A stretch of DNA of 64,000 nucleotides, from contig NZ_WUEG01000010.1 of NCBI RefSeq assembly GCF_010468565.1, positions 62,001 to 126,000 of the forward strand, written 5' to 3'. This document shows positions 36,227 through 44,311 of the stretch, piece after piece. The notes beneath the pieces are model-generated. The model was given only the letters and a program-made list of their open reading frames with translations. It did not search any database and was not told the origin of the DNA. The DNA is from Allomuricauda sp. TY007 (GTDB taxonomy: Bacteria > Bacteroidota > Bacteroidia > Flavobacteriales > Flavobacteriaceae). The number at the start of each line of letters is the position of its first letter. Position 1 is the stretch's first letter. The translations under genes and the position numbers were made by a program.

Positions 36227-37522
36227 TTATTGTTCCATTAAAAGTTTCATGATTTCCTCTGCTGCCACCTTGCCTTTTTCCTTTAGGAAAGGTCTGGAGG
36301 TATTGTCGCCCAATTCAAATACAATGGCTGGCATTCCGTGGTGTACATAAAAATATTTGCTAGAAACCATCGTTGGGTCAATTTCGTCGGAAGCACTTAT
36401 ATTGGTTTGCTTTTGAGGTAATCTTTCGCTGATGTTTTCAATCCAATCAAAGATTATTTTTCCTTTTTCGCCTGTAACCGTAGTATCAATAGGGTAGTAG
36501 ATATCGTCCCATGTAGAGTGGAAATCTGCTCCGAAAACAAAATCATAGGTTTTATCCTTTTCTACGAGAAAATCACGGACGTTTCTGGTCTCAGGCTGAT
36601 TAAAGTTTTGCCAATCCCTGTTCAAATCAATACCACCTGTATTGTGTCTCCAATGACCGTTATCCACTCCGTCGGGGTTCATCAATGGCACCACAAAAAC
36701 CGTGTGCTCTTGTCTAAACTCTTTGGCTAGTTCAGAATCACCAGAAATGGTTTCAATAAACGATTTCATTGCCAAAAAACCTGTTACTTCGGGCGGGTGT
36801 TGTCTGGAAATAATCATAATTGCCTTTTTGGAATCCTTACTTTCATTGATTTCCATTAATGACATGGTACGTTTCTCTTTTGAAAGACCGATTGGATAAT
36901 TCGTAATAAATGGCTTTTGGCTTAAGGAATCCACCCATTCTTTTACCACAGATGATGTGTAAAGTTCTTGTGCGGTTATCCAAGTCGGTTCTTCGGTCAC
37001 ACTTATGGTAATTTCTGCCGATTCTGGTGCTGCTTTTATCCCAAACTCTCCCTCACCAGGATTAATGGCCTTAAAATTTGTACTGTCCAGTGGAGTAAAG
37101 TTTCTTCCGTCCGTACTGATTTTTGGATAATATCTGCTTCTCGAGTCTTGATAATTCAACTGAACTGTAATGTCGCGTGGTTTTTTTGACCAGACCTGAA
37201 AGGCGTACCATGGACTCACGTTGATCGGGGTATTTTCGGCAGTCACCCAAATGGTATAGTGGTCGTTGCCATCATAAGCTACACCGTTCAATCGGGCACC
37301 ATCAAACTTATTGGAAAAGAAAGTGGTACTATCGTTAAAGGCCCAAACACCTCTCCATTGTTTTTGGATAGGTTTGTCAACCGTAGGTACAACTGGACTT
37401 TTACCTTGCCCTTGGTAACCTGTTTTTTCTTCTGTTTTTGTGGTTTCTGAACTTTTTTTACAAGATGTAGTGAGTGCTATGGAAGATAGTATTCCAATGG
37501 CAATCAAACTTTTAATACGCAT
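36227..37522 (-). CDS. M14-family zinc carboxypeptidase, lipoprotein
   Basis: 431 residues with lipobox (ALTTSCKKSS). N-terminal beta domain (about 55-200), then an M14 peptidase domain: zinc-binding HPPE (SRQHPPEVTGF), PLMNPDGVDNGHWR, DLNRDWQNF and the third ligand in GADFHSTWDD; a catalytic Glu is in FELGDNTSRPF. Expected at the periplasmic or outer face of the envelope, removing C-terminal residues or trimming peptidoglycan peptides. Confidence 0.88.
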   Translation of the reverse strand: MRIKSLIAIGILSSIALTTSCKKSSETTKTEEKTGYQGQGKSPVVPTVDKPIQKQWRGVWAFNDSTTFFSNKFDGARLNGVAYDGNDHYTIWVTAENTPINVSPWYAFQVWSKKPRDITVQLNYQDSRSRYYPKISTDGRNFTPLDSTNFKAINPGEGEFGIKAAPESAEITISVTEEPTWITAQELYTSSVVKEWVDSLSQKPFITNYPIGLSKEKRTMSLMEINESKDSKKAIMIISRQHPPEVTGFLAMKSFIETISGDSELAKEFRQEHTVFVVPLMNPDGVDNGHWRHNTGGIDLNRDWQNFNQPETRNVRDFLVEKDKTYDFVFGADFHSTWDDIYYPIDTTVTGEKGKIIFDWIENISERLPQKQTNISASDEIDPTMVSSKYFYVHHGMPAIVFELGDNTSRPFLKEKGKVAAEEIMKLLMEQ

Positions 37523-37642
37523 GGTTTTTGAATTATTTGAGTTGGTTTGATTACGAAGGTAGGGACAAGGAATGAAGTAGTAAATAAAAAATTATTAATA
37601 ATATCTCATTTTTTTTGCATATTTGCATCATCATGAAGCTAT

Positions 37643-37748
37643 AAGAATTATGTACGCGATAGATGTCACCATTGGGGAAACCCGATTTATGTAACCGAAC
37701 TCTTCTCGGTTACTGGACATTTCAATTCTTTTTTTACACATAATTCTT
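37643..37748 (+). promoter_or_regulatory. Structured RNA leader before MATE gene (riboswitch-like candidate)
   Basis: Four nested helices can be drawn by hand. P1: AAGAATTATGT (37643-37653) with ACATAATTCTT (37738-37748), 11 perfect pairs closing just 5 bp before the ATG at 37754. P2: AGATGTC (37661-37667) with GACATTT (37716-37722), including one G-U. P3: TTGGG-GAAA-CCCGA (37672-37685), a GNRA tetraloop hairpin. P4: GTAACCGA (37691-37698) with TCGGTTAC (37706-37713), 7-nt loop. P2, P3 and P4 form a three-way junction. P1 formation would hide the translation start. I do not recognise it as a known riboswitch class. Confidence 0.6.
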
Positions 37749-37753
37749 TTATA

Positions 37754-39163
37754 ATGACACATCAACATACAAATTCATTTAAAAAATTTATCCAGTATTT
37801 CTGGATAGCAATTTCCGGTAAGGAAACAGAATTTACTTCGGGAAGCATCCGCAAGGCCATTTTTATGCTTTCCATTCCCATGATCTTGGAAATGCTCATG
37901 GAATCAATCTTCGCACTGGTAGATATTGCCTATGTCTCCAAAGTGAGCGTTAATGCTGTTGCAACCATTGGTTTAACGGAATCCGTGATTACATTGGTCT
38001 ATGCGCTTGCCATTGGCCTTAGTATGGCCGCAACGGCTGTTGTTGCCCGTAGGATTGGCGAAAAAGATGTTGACGGTGCACGTATTGCGGCCGTACAGGC
38101 TATTAGTCTAGGTGTGGTAATTTCCATTATCATTGGTGTCGTCGGAATCATCTATGCCAAAGATATTTTAGCATTAATGGGCGGTGAACCCGATTTAATT
38201 GCCGAAGGATATGGTTACACCCAATTTTTGATAGGAGGTAACATAACCGTGGTGCTATTGTTCTTGATCAATGCAATATTCCGTGGTGCGGGGAATGCAT
38301 CCATTGCCATGTGGGCTTTGGTGCTCTCTAACGGACTCAACATTATTTTGGACCCCATGTTCATATTCGGTTTTGGACCAATTCCAGAAATGGGAGTTAA
38401 GGGTGCGGCCGTAGCTACGAACATTGGTAGGGGAACTGCGGTACTTTTTCAATTGGGGATTTTGTTCTTTGGTTGGGGCAAAATCAAACTAATGGCCAAG
38501 GACTTGGTTTTGAACTTTAAGGTGATGCTCAATTTGATCAAAGTCTCGTTGGGCGGTATTGCCCAATTCTTGATAGGAACCTCAAGTTGGATTTTCTTGA
38601 TGCGCATTATGTCGGAGTTTGGAAGCGAAGTACTGGCAGGATATACCATTGCCATCCGTGTAATGATGTTCACCTTGATGCCATCTTGGGGCATGAGCAA
38701 TGCCGCTGCAACTCTGGTGGGTCAAAATCTCGGAGCCAAACAACCAGATAGGGCAGAGCAGTCTGTTTGGAAAACAGGGAAATACAATGCCTACTTTATG
38801 GGAACAGTTTCTTTGGTCTATCTGATTTTTGCCAATACCATAATATCTTGGTTCAACACAACACCGGAAGTTGTAAAAAGTGGTGCACTTTGTCTTCAGG
38901 TAATTGCTTTGGGGTATATTTTTTATGCCTATGGCATGGTCATGACCCAAGCTTTTAATGGAGCAGGGGACACGGGAACTCCGACCAAGATAAATTTGAT
39001 TGCTTTTTGGTTTTTTCAATTGCCATTGGCCTATATATCGGCATTGGTTTTGGGTTGGGGCGCAACCGGTGTTTTTGTTGCCATTACTGCGGCGGAAATA
39101 CTTATAGCCGTTTTGGCCATGATTTGGTTTAAAAAAGGGAAGTGGAAGAAAGTCCAAGTATGA
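37754..39163 (+). CDS. MATE-family efflux transporter
   Basis: 469-residue inner-membrane cation-driven exporter with about 12 TM helices in two homologous halves. Landmarks are FMLSIPMILEMLMESIFALVD, NAIFRGAGNASIAMW with the second-half counterpart AFNGAGDTGTPTKIN, and the conserved ATLVGQNLGA. Substrate unknown; the unusual leader RNA upstream suggests ligand- or ion-dependent control. Confidence 0.93.
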   Translation: MTHQHTNSFKKFIQYFWIAISGKETEFTSGSIRKAIFMLSIPMILEMLMESIFALVDIAYVSKVSVNAVATIGLTESVITLVYALAIGLSMAATAVVARRIGEKDVDGARIAAVQAISLGVVISIIIGVVGIIYAKDILALMGGEPDLIAEGYGYTQFLIGGNITVVLLFLINAIFRGAGNASIAMWALVLSNGLNIILDPMFIFGFGPIPEMGVKGAAVATNIGRGTAVLFQLGILFFGWGKIKLMAKDLVLNFKVMLNLIKVSLGGIAQFLIGTSSWIFLMRIMSEFGSEVLAGYTIAIRVMMFTLMPSWGMSNAAATLVGQNLGAKQPDRAEQSVWKTGKYNAYFMGTVSLVYLIFANTIISWFNTTPEVVKSGALCLQVIALGYIFYAYGMVMTQAFNGAGDTGTPTKINLIAFWFFQLPLAYISALVLGWGATGVFVAITAAEILIAVLAMIWFKKGKWKKVQV

Positions 39164-39214
39164 TGGGTTTCGTATCTTTGATATAATCCGTTTCAAAATC
39201 GTAAATTGAGATTC

Positions 39215-39448
39215 ATGGATATAAACATTCAAAATAAAAAGATTGAATTGATTCAATGGCTTTCTACCCTAAATGATGAATCTATTATTGAGAAAATAAT
39301 GAAGCTTCGGGAAAATGAGAAGGCTGATTGGTGGGATGAAATTTCCAAAGAAGAAAAAGAATCCATTAAAAATGGTTTGAAGGATGCTGCTTCTGGAAAT
39401 ATGGAGTCGCATTCAAATGTGAGAAAACTATATGACAAGTGGTTATAA
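39215..39448 (+). CDS. Putative antitoxin of ParE-type pair
   Basis: 77 residues. N-terminal helices (IELIQWLSTLNDESIIEKIM) and a C-terminal tail with SNVRKLYDKWL, the layout of small antitoxins that precede RelE/ParE toxins in Bacteroidota. ATG 39215 is preferred to a TTG at 39206. It overlaps the toxin gene by 17 bp, giving translational coupling. Confidence 0.8.
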   Translation: MDINIQNKKIELIQWLSTLNDESIIEKIMKLRENEKADWWDEISKEEKESIKNGLKDAASGNMESHSNVRKLYDKWL

Positions 39449-39734
39449 AATTCTGTGGACTCACAATGCAATTTCTGAATTGAAAGGAATCGTAGAATAT
39501 TTGCAGGAAAATTGGACGGAAAGGGAATTGACAAACTATTCTCAAGAACTTGATCATATTATTGAACTGATTTCCAAGAATCCTGAATTGTTTCAGATTT
39601 CAAAAAAGAAAAAGAATATTCGTAGGGCTGTCATTGCCAAATACACAAATCTTTATTACCGAATCAATGGTAATTCGATAGAGATACTTTCGCTATTTTC
39701 CAATAGACAGAGCCCGGACAAACTCAAAGTATAA
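39432..39734 (+). CDS. RelE/ParE-family toxin
   Basis: 100 residues. Typical opening YKILWTHNAISELKGIVEYL, central RELTNYSQELDHIIELISKNP, and the terminal strand pair YTNLYYRINGNSIEILSLFSNRQSP. ParE-like toxins inhibit gyrase and RelE-like ones cut mRNA; the missing RelE catalytic basic cluster favours ParE. Follows and overlaps its antitoxin. Confidence 0.87.
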   Translation: MTSGYKILWTHNAISELKGIVEYLQENWTERELTNYSQELDHIIELISKNPELFQISKKKKNIRRAVIAKYTNLYYRINGNSIEILSLFSNRQSPDKLKV

Positions 39735-39753
39735 TAAAGAACAACCTTTTAAA

Positions 39754-40923
39754 ATGATCAACGATAAAAAAGGACTCAATACCATCTGTACCCATGTAGG
39801 GGAGTTGGAAGACAAGGAGTTCAAGGGAGCTGTTTCCCCTTTATATATGAGTACATCCTATCAATTTGAGGATGTAGACATCAAAAGATACCCAAGATAT
39901 TACAATACGCCCAATCAAGAGGCATTGTGCAAAAAACTGGCAGCTTTGGAGCATACCGAGGCTGCTTTGATTTTTGGTAGCGGCATGGCTGCTATCAGTA
40001 CTGCTCTGATGACTTTTCTTCAATCTGGCGATCATGTGGTACTTCAGCAGACCATTTATGGCGGTACGTATCATTTTGCCGTTAGCCAATTCGAGAGATT
40101 TGGTATTGAGTACTCATTTACCACAGGTTGGGAAGTAGAAGATTTTGAGAAAGAAATCAAACCCAATACCAAAGTGTTGTATTTAGAAACCCCATCAAAC
40201 CCCTTATTGACCATTACTGATGTGAAAGGCGTGGCGGATTTGGCCAAGAGAAAAGGAATCTTATCAATGATCGACAATACCTTTGCCAGTCCCATCAATC
40301 AAAACCCAGTTGATTTTGGAATCGATGTAGTAGTGCACAGTGCCACAAAGTACATGGGCGGACATTCCGACATCTGTGCAGGTGTTGTTGCGGCATCCCA
40401 AGAAAACATGGACAAGGTTTGGCAAACTGCGATTTGTTTTGGAGGAAGCCTTAGCGATTATACTGTGTGGCTATTGGAACGTAGTTTGAAAACCATGGCC
40501 ATTCGGGTAAAGGCACAAAATGAAAATGCCATGAAGATGGCCGAATACCTTCACCAGAGCAGAGATGTTGAAAATGTGTATTACCCGGGTCTTAAAGACC
40601 ACCCAGGTCATGAAGTGGCCAAATCCCAGATGAAAGGTTTTGGGGGCATGCTATCTTTTGAGCTGAACACAGAAATAGACACATCCCTGTTTTTCAAGGA
40701 ATTAAAATTAATAAAACCGTCCATGAGCTTGGCAGGAATAGAAAGTACCATGCTTTCGCCGACCCAGACCTCCCATGCATTGATGAGCCCGGAAGACAGG
40801 GCAAAACAAGGAATAAAGGACTCCTTGATTCGTTTTTCATTGGGCATAGAGGAGACAGAAGATTTAATAGCGGATATTGAACAGGCGGTTGCCAAAGTAA
40901 AATCCATGACCGTTACGGCTTAA
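39754..40923 (+). CDS. PLP-dependent Cys/Met metabolism enzyme (cystathionine gamma-synthase/lyase or methionine gamma-lyase type)
   Basis: 389 residues of the MetC/MetB fold. PLP Lys in VHSATKYMGGHSD; other landmarks are FGSGMAAISTALM, LETPSNPLL and IDNTFASPINQNP. Exact activity among cystathionine gamma-lyase, gamma-synthase and methionine gamma-lyase is not decided by these motifs. bshB1 follows after 7 bp, so a link to cysteine supply for bacillithiol is plausible. Confidence 0.88.
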   Translation: MINDKKGLNTICTHVGELEDKEFKGAVSPLYMSTSYQFEDVDIKRYPRYYNTPNQEALCKKLAALEHTEAALIFGSGMAAISTALMTFLQSGDHVVLQQTIYGGTYHFAVSQFERFGIEYSFTTGWEVEDFEKEIKPNTKVLYLETPSNPLLTITDVKGVADLAKRKGILSMIDNTFASPINQNPVDFGIDVVVHSATKYMGGHSDICAGVVAASQENMDKVWQTAICFGGSLSDYTVWLLERSLKTMAIRVKAQNENAMKMAEYLHQSRDVENVYYPGLKDHPGHEVAKSQMKGFGGMLSFELNTEIDTSLFFKELKLIKPSMSLAGIESTMLSPTQTSHALMSPEDRAKQGIKDSLIRFSLGIEETEDLIADIEQAVAKVKSMTVTA

Positions 40924-40930
40924 GATTCTT

Positions 40931-41653
40931 ATGAAATTAGACATTTTAGTATTCGGAGCGCATCCAGATGATGCCGAATTGGGGGCAGGTGCCACCATAG
41001 CAAAAGAAGTTTCCAAAGGAAAAAAAGTAGGTATCGTTGATTTGACCCGTGGCGAACTCGGAACCCGTGGTTCTGCCGAAATCAGGGATAAGGAAGCCGC
41101 TGCCGCCGCAAAAATACTGGGAGTTTCCGTTAGGGAAAACATGGAGTTTGCCGATGGTTTCTTTGTAAACGATAAGGAGCACCAACTGGAACTCATCAAA
41201 ATCATTAGAAAATACAAACCGGAGATTGTACTCTGCAACGCCATTGATGACCGCCATATCGACCATGGGAAAGGTAGTAAATTGGTCAGTGATGCCTGCT
41301 TTTTGAGCGGTTTGGTTAAAATCGACACCAAAATGGACGGGGATGATCAATGGCAAGAGGCTTGGAGGCCCAAGTTGGTCTATCATTTTATTCAATGGAA
41401 AAGTCTAGAACCCGATTTTGTGGTTGATGTATCCGGATTTATTGATAAAAAAACCGATGCGATCATGGCATATAGTTCCCAGTTCTATGACCCAGACAGT
41501 AAGGAACCTGAGACCCCCATCAGCAGTAAGAATTTTACCGATAGTGTTAATTACCGGGCAAGGGATTTAGGAAGAATCATTGGTGTGGAATATGCAGAAG
41601 GCTTTACCGTAGAACGCTATATTGGTGTGGATAGCTTGGAGGATTTAATCTGA
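40931..41653 (+). CDS. bshB1: Bacillithiol biosynthesis deacetylase BshB1
   Basis: 240-residue PIG-L/LmbE-fold zinc deacetylase with AHPDDAELGAG near residues 10-20 and the later HIDHGKGSKL. It removes acetate from GlcNAc-malate in bacillithiol synthesis. Family length and TRGELGTRGSAEIR sequence fit BshB1 rather than general PIG-L. Converges on the next gene with abutting stops. Confidence 0.93.
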   Translation: MKLDILVFGAHPDDAELGAGATIAKEVSKGKKVGIVDLTRGELGTRGSAEIRDKEAAAAAKILGVSVRENMEFADGFFVNDKEHQLELIKIIRKYKPEIVLCNAIDDRHIDHGKGSKLVSDACFLSGLVKIDTKMDGDDQWQEAWRPKLVYHFIQWKSLEPDFVVDVSGFIDKKTDAIMAYSSQFYDPDSKEPETPISSKNFTDSVNYRARDLGRIIGVEYAEGFTVERYIGVDSLEDLI

Positions 41654-43741
41654 TCAAGAAGCCTTTTGATATCTGTTTTGTGCTTTGGGAACAGTGAAAA
41701 AGAATGTGGTTCCTTTGCGGGGGACACTATCTACCCAAATTTTTCCATTGTTTTTGTGTACCATTTCCTTGCATAGCGAAAGGCCAAGACCCGTACCTTT
41801 TTCGTTATTGGTACCGTAGGTTGTAATATTGGAGGAATCTCTAAAAATGGAGCGTTGCATTTCTGCTGTCATCCCAATACCGGTATCACGAACGGATATT
41901 TGCCACATATTCCCTTTCTCCTCAGCCTCAATAGTGATAAGCCCATTCTCTGGTGTAAACTTTATTGCATTGCTCAGTAGGTTACGGATAACAATATCAA
42001 TTTGATTATTATCGGCCCAAATACGGGGGTTTTCCGGTAGTTGATTTATAATTTTAATGGACTTATTTTTTGCAATCTCCGATAACAATCGGATGTTATT
42101 GCCAACAAGGTATGACAAGGATACCCGCTTAGGTTTGGTGACTACACCATTGAGTTGGTTCAATCCCCAAGATAAAAGGTTGTTTAAGGTAAAGGAAATA
42201 TTTTCGACATCCGTTTTTAGTTTGGGAATAAAGGAAATTAGTTCCTTTGTGGAAATATCACCATCTGTAAACATTTTAAGTATTCCCTGTAGCCCACCAA
42301 TGGGACCTCTAAGATCATGGCCAATAATGGAGAACAGCTTTGTGTTTGTTTTGTTGATTTCATGGAGTTGGGCCTCCCTTTGAATCACAGCTTCTGATTT
42401 ATCCTGAAGTTTTTTGTTCAGTTTTTTCTGGATGTTCTCACTTCTCCTGATCACAAAGATTATTATACTAAGGATGAAAAGAATGATTATTGAAAAATAG
42501 ATATAGTTACGCTGCTTGGCAAGGGCAGCTTCATTGGCCTCGATCAGTTCCTGTTTTTCCAGTTCGTAATGTAATTTGGTCTCTAAAAGTGATAAGCTCT
42601 GTTTGTTTTTGTCCTTGAACAAGGAATCGGACAAGGTTTTAAAAGTTTCCAAATAGGCTAATGCCTCGGGGTTATTACCGTTTTTCTTGTGGACTTTGTA
42701 CAAAGTTTCCGAGCAATCAATTTGCCCTTGCAGTGATTTGATTTTTTTTGATAGAGCCAGACCTTCTTCCGCATATTTTAATGAAAGGCTATCTTTTTCC
42801 AATCCAAAATATACTTTGGCCATACCGTTCATCAATTCGATTTTTATTCTGTCATCTTCAATTTGGTGTTTAAACAGCATATTGCTCTGGTCGAACCAAT
42901 ACAGGGCCCATTTATACTTTTCTTGATTAAGGTAAATATCTCCTTTAACCTGGTAGGCATAAGCCAACCAATCGTATATTTTATTTTTTTCAAAAGTGTT
43001 TATACTCCTATTGATGTTGAACATTGCACTTTTATAATCCTTGGCATCTTTATAGAGGGAAGCCATGTTGCTCTGCGTTTCAGCATCTATTACCTCATTG
43101 CCCAGTCTTCTATTTATTTTTTGGACCGTATCATAGAACATCAGGGCGTTTTTAAAATCTTTTTGATCCGCATACAGCCCAGCAATGTTTTCATTGAGAA
43201 TAGATAGCATTTGTTGATTGCCAGCTTCCCGTGCCAAGTCGATTCCCTTAAGATTCCAGTTTAGTGCTTCGGCATAATTTCCTTCAAAGCTATAGTTTTG
43301 TGCAAGGGTGTTTATTAGGGATACTTCGCACTCTATATTTTCAATTTCCTGCGCCAATTCCAATGCTTCCTTAAAGAGTGGCATTGATTTTTCTCGATTA
43401 CCTTTACTATAATAGTAATTGCCAAGAGCATCCAAACCTTTTATTTCACCATAGGCATAGTCAATGTCCTTACTGTATTTTAAAACCCTTTCGCCAATGG
43501 AGTACAAACTGTCAGTATCCAAATATCTGTAAGAAAAGGCCAAGCGGGACAAAAGGTTAATATGGGAAGTATCTTTTGGGTTGAATCTATTGGTAGATTC
43601 CAATCGTTGTAATTTAAAGGCTAGACTATCTCTTTTGCTAGACTGTGCCAAACTAGGTATGGACAAACAAAATGTGAAGGCACAAAGCACTAATTTTGCT
43701 AGTGAGCTTTTACGAGTGGATATGAGGTTATTTTCTGACAA
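41654..43741 (-). CDS. TPR-containing sensor histidine kinase
   Basis: 695 residues. Signal peptide (LVLCAFTFCLSIPSLAQ), about 350 residues of TPR-like helical repeats in the periplasm, one TM segment (YIYFSIIILFILSIIIFVI), then HisKA with His in SIIGHDLRGPIGG and a HATPase domain with N box (RNLLSNAIKFTP), G1 (VRDTGIGM) and G2 (GTGLGLSL). No receiver domain is fused and no regulator gene is adjacent, so its partner is elsewhere. Two near-identical 12-bp repeats lie 80-112 bp upstream. Confidence 0.92.
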   Translation of the reverse strand: MSENNLISTRKSSLAKLVLCAFTFCLSIPSLAQSSKRDSLAFKLQRLESTNRFNPKDTSHINLLSRLAFSYRYLDTDSLYSIGERVLKYSKDIDYAYGEIKGLDALGNYYYSKGNREKSMPLFKEALELAQEIENIECEVSLINTLAQNYSFEGNYAEALNWNLKGIDLAREAGNQQMLSILNENIAGLYADQKDFKNALMFYDTVQKINRRLGNEVIDAETQSNMASLYKDAKDYKSAMFNINRSINTFEKNKIYDWLAYAYQVKGDIYLNQEKYKWALYWFDQSNMLFKHQIEDDRIKIELMNGMAKVYFGLEKDSLSLKYAEEGLALSKKIKSLQGQIDCSETLYKVHKKNGNNPEALAYLETFKTLSDSLFKDKNKQSLSLLETKLHYELEKQELIEANEAALAKQRNYIYFSIIILFILSIIIFVIRRSENIQKKLNKKLQDKSEAVIQREAQLHEINKTNTKLFSIIGHDLRGPIGGLQGILKMFTDGDISTKELISFIPKLKTDVENISFTLNNLLSWGLNQLNGVVTKPKRVSLSYLVGNNIRLLSEIAKNKSIKIINQLPENPRIWADNNQIDIVIRNLLSNAIKFTPENGLITIEAEEKGNMWQISVRDTGIGMTAEMQRSIFRDSSNITTYGTNNEKGTGLGLSLCKEMVHKNNGKIWVDSVPRKGTTFFFTVPKAQNRYQKAS

Positions 43742-43961
43742 TGCCTAGGTGAAAATATTTAATGCAAAAATAAATTCAGAGCACCTTTTTAAGAATTAAA
43801 TGTTGTGAAATGCCCAAAAAAGTGTGTTTGGTCTTAAAAACGTGTATTTAGTCGGTAAATTGTACAGGTTTGGTTTAATGTAAGTTACGGGCAGATGTAA
43901 TGTTACAGAAAAAGAAAGAAGTGAAGACAGGTATAATAAATTAAGGGAAATTGAAAAATCT

Positions 43962-43993
43962 TTTGGTTGAATCATTACAAAAAAGTATTTTTG
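43962..43993 (+). promoter_or_regulatory. Promoter of tRNA-His
   Basis: TTTG (43962-43965) and TATTTTTG (43986-43993) separated by 20 bp match the Bacteroidota -33/-7 promoter well; the tRNA begins 15 bp after the -7 element. Confidence 0.75.
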
Positions 43994-44008
43994 CATCCGC
44001 TTTAAATG

Positions 44009-44082
44009 GTGGTTGTAGCTCAGCTGGTTAGAGCGCTGGATTGTGGTTCCAGAGGTCGCCGGTTCGAACCCGGTCTTCCACC
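44009..44082 (+). tRNA. tRNA-His (GTG anticodon)
   Basis: D arm GCTC/GAGC, anticodon stem CTGGA/TCCAG with loop TTGTGGT (anticodon 44043-44045) and T arm GCCGG/CCGGT are clear. The G at 44008 would supply the His-specific G-1 opposite C73. CCA is not encoded. In the acceptor stem (GTGGTTG with CTTCCAC) pairs 5-68 and 6-67 are T-T mismatches, which is odd. Confidence 0.95.
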
Positions 44083-44100
44083 CTTTTATATTGAGACAAG

Positions 44101-44135
44101 TCCCGGACCTTGATTGTTCCGGGATTTTTGTTTTT
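44101..44135 (+). terminator. Intrinsic terminator of tRNA-His
   Basis: TCCCGGA/TCCGGGA 7-bp stem followed by T-rich run (TTTTTGTTTTT). Confidence 0.85.
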
Positions 44136-44215
44136 GAATGCAATCGAGGGCGAGAAGCCTGTGCCGAGCGCAGTCGAGGTAAACCCGGCCTTCCACCCAT
44201 TTATATTGAGACAAG

Positions 44216-44250
44216 TCCTGGACCTTGATTGTTCCGGGATTTTTGTTTTT
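44216..44250 (+). terminator. Second copy of the tRNA terminator
   Basis: Same hairpin in the downstream repeat copy, with one C changed to T, which still allows G-U pairing. Probably a backup terminator. Confidence 0.65.
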
Positions 44251-44261
44251 GGATTAATAAA

Positions 44262-44287
44262 AAAGACCCTCGATGATGAGGGTCTTT
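44262..44287. terminator. Bidirectional terminator near M28 peptidase gene end
   Basis: AAAGACCCTC-GATGAT-GAGGGTCTTT, a perfect 10-bp stem with T runs on both sides when read from either strand. Serves the minus-strand peptidase gene and any plus-strand read-through. Confidence 0.8.
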
Positions 44288-44311
44288 ACATTTTTGGGCA
44301 AAATATGGTGA

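Larger units (their letters stand above)
44067..44251 (+). repeat. Direct duplication of tRNA-His 3' end plus terminator
   Basis: Copies at 44067-44136 and 44182-44251, offset 115 bp, 70 bp long with 3 mismatches visible. Each holds the last 16 nt of the tRNA and the terminator hairpin. The spacer contains GTGCCGAGCGCAGTCGAGG, which resembles short interspersed repeats seen in flavobacterial genomes. A tandem duplication or relic of insertion at the tRNA 3' end. Confidence 0.85.

Noticed and set aside
37643..37748. Assignment to a known riboswitch (purine, TPP, cobalamin, ykkC)
   Set aside because: None of the conserved core sequences of these classes is present.
38582..39256. 224-codon minus-strand frame over the MATE gene
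   Set aside because: Antisense shadow with no recognisable domain or start context.
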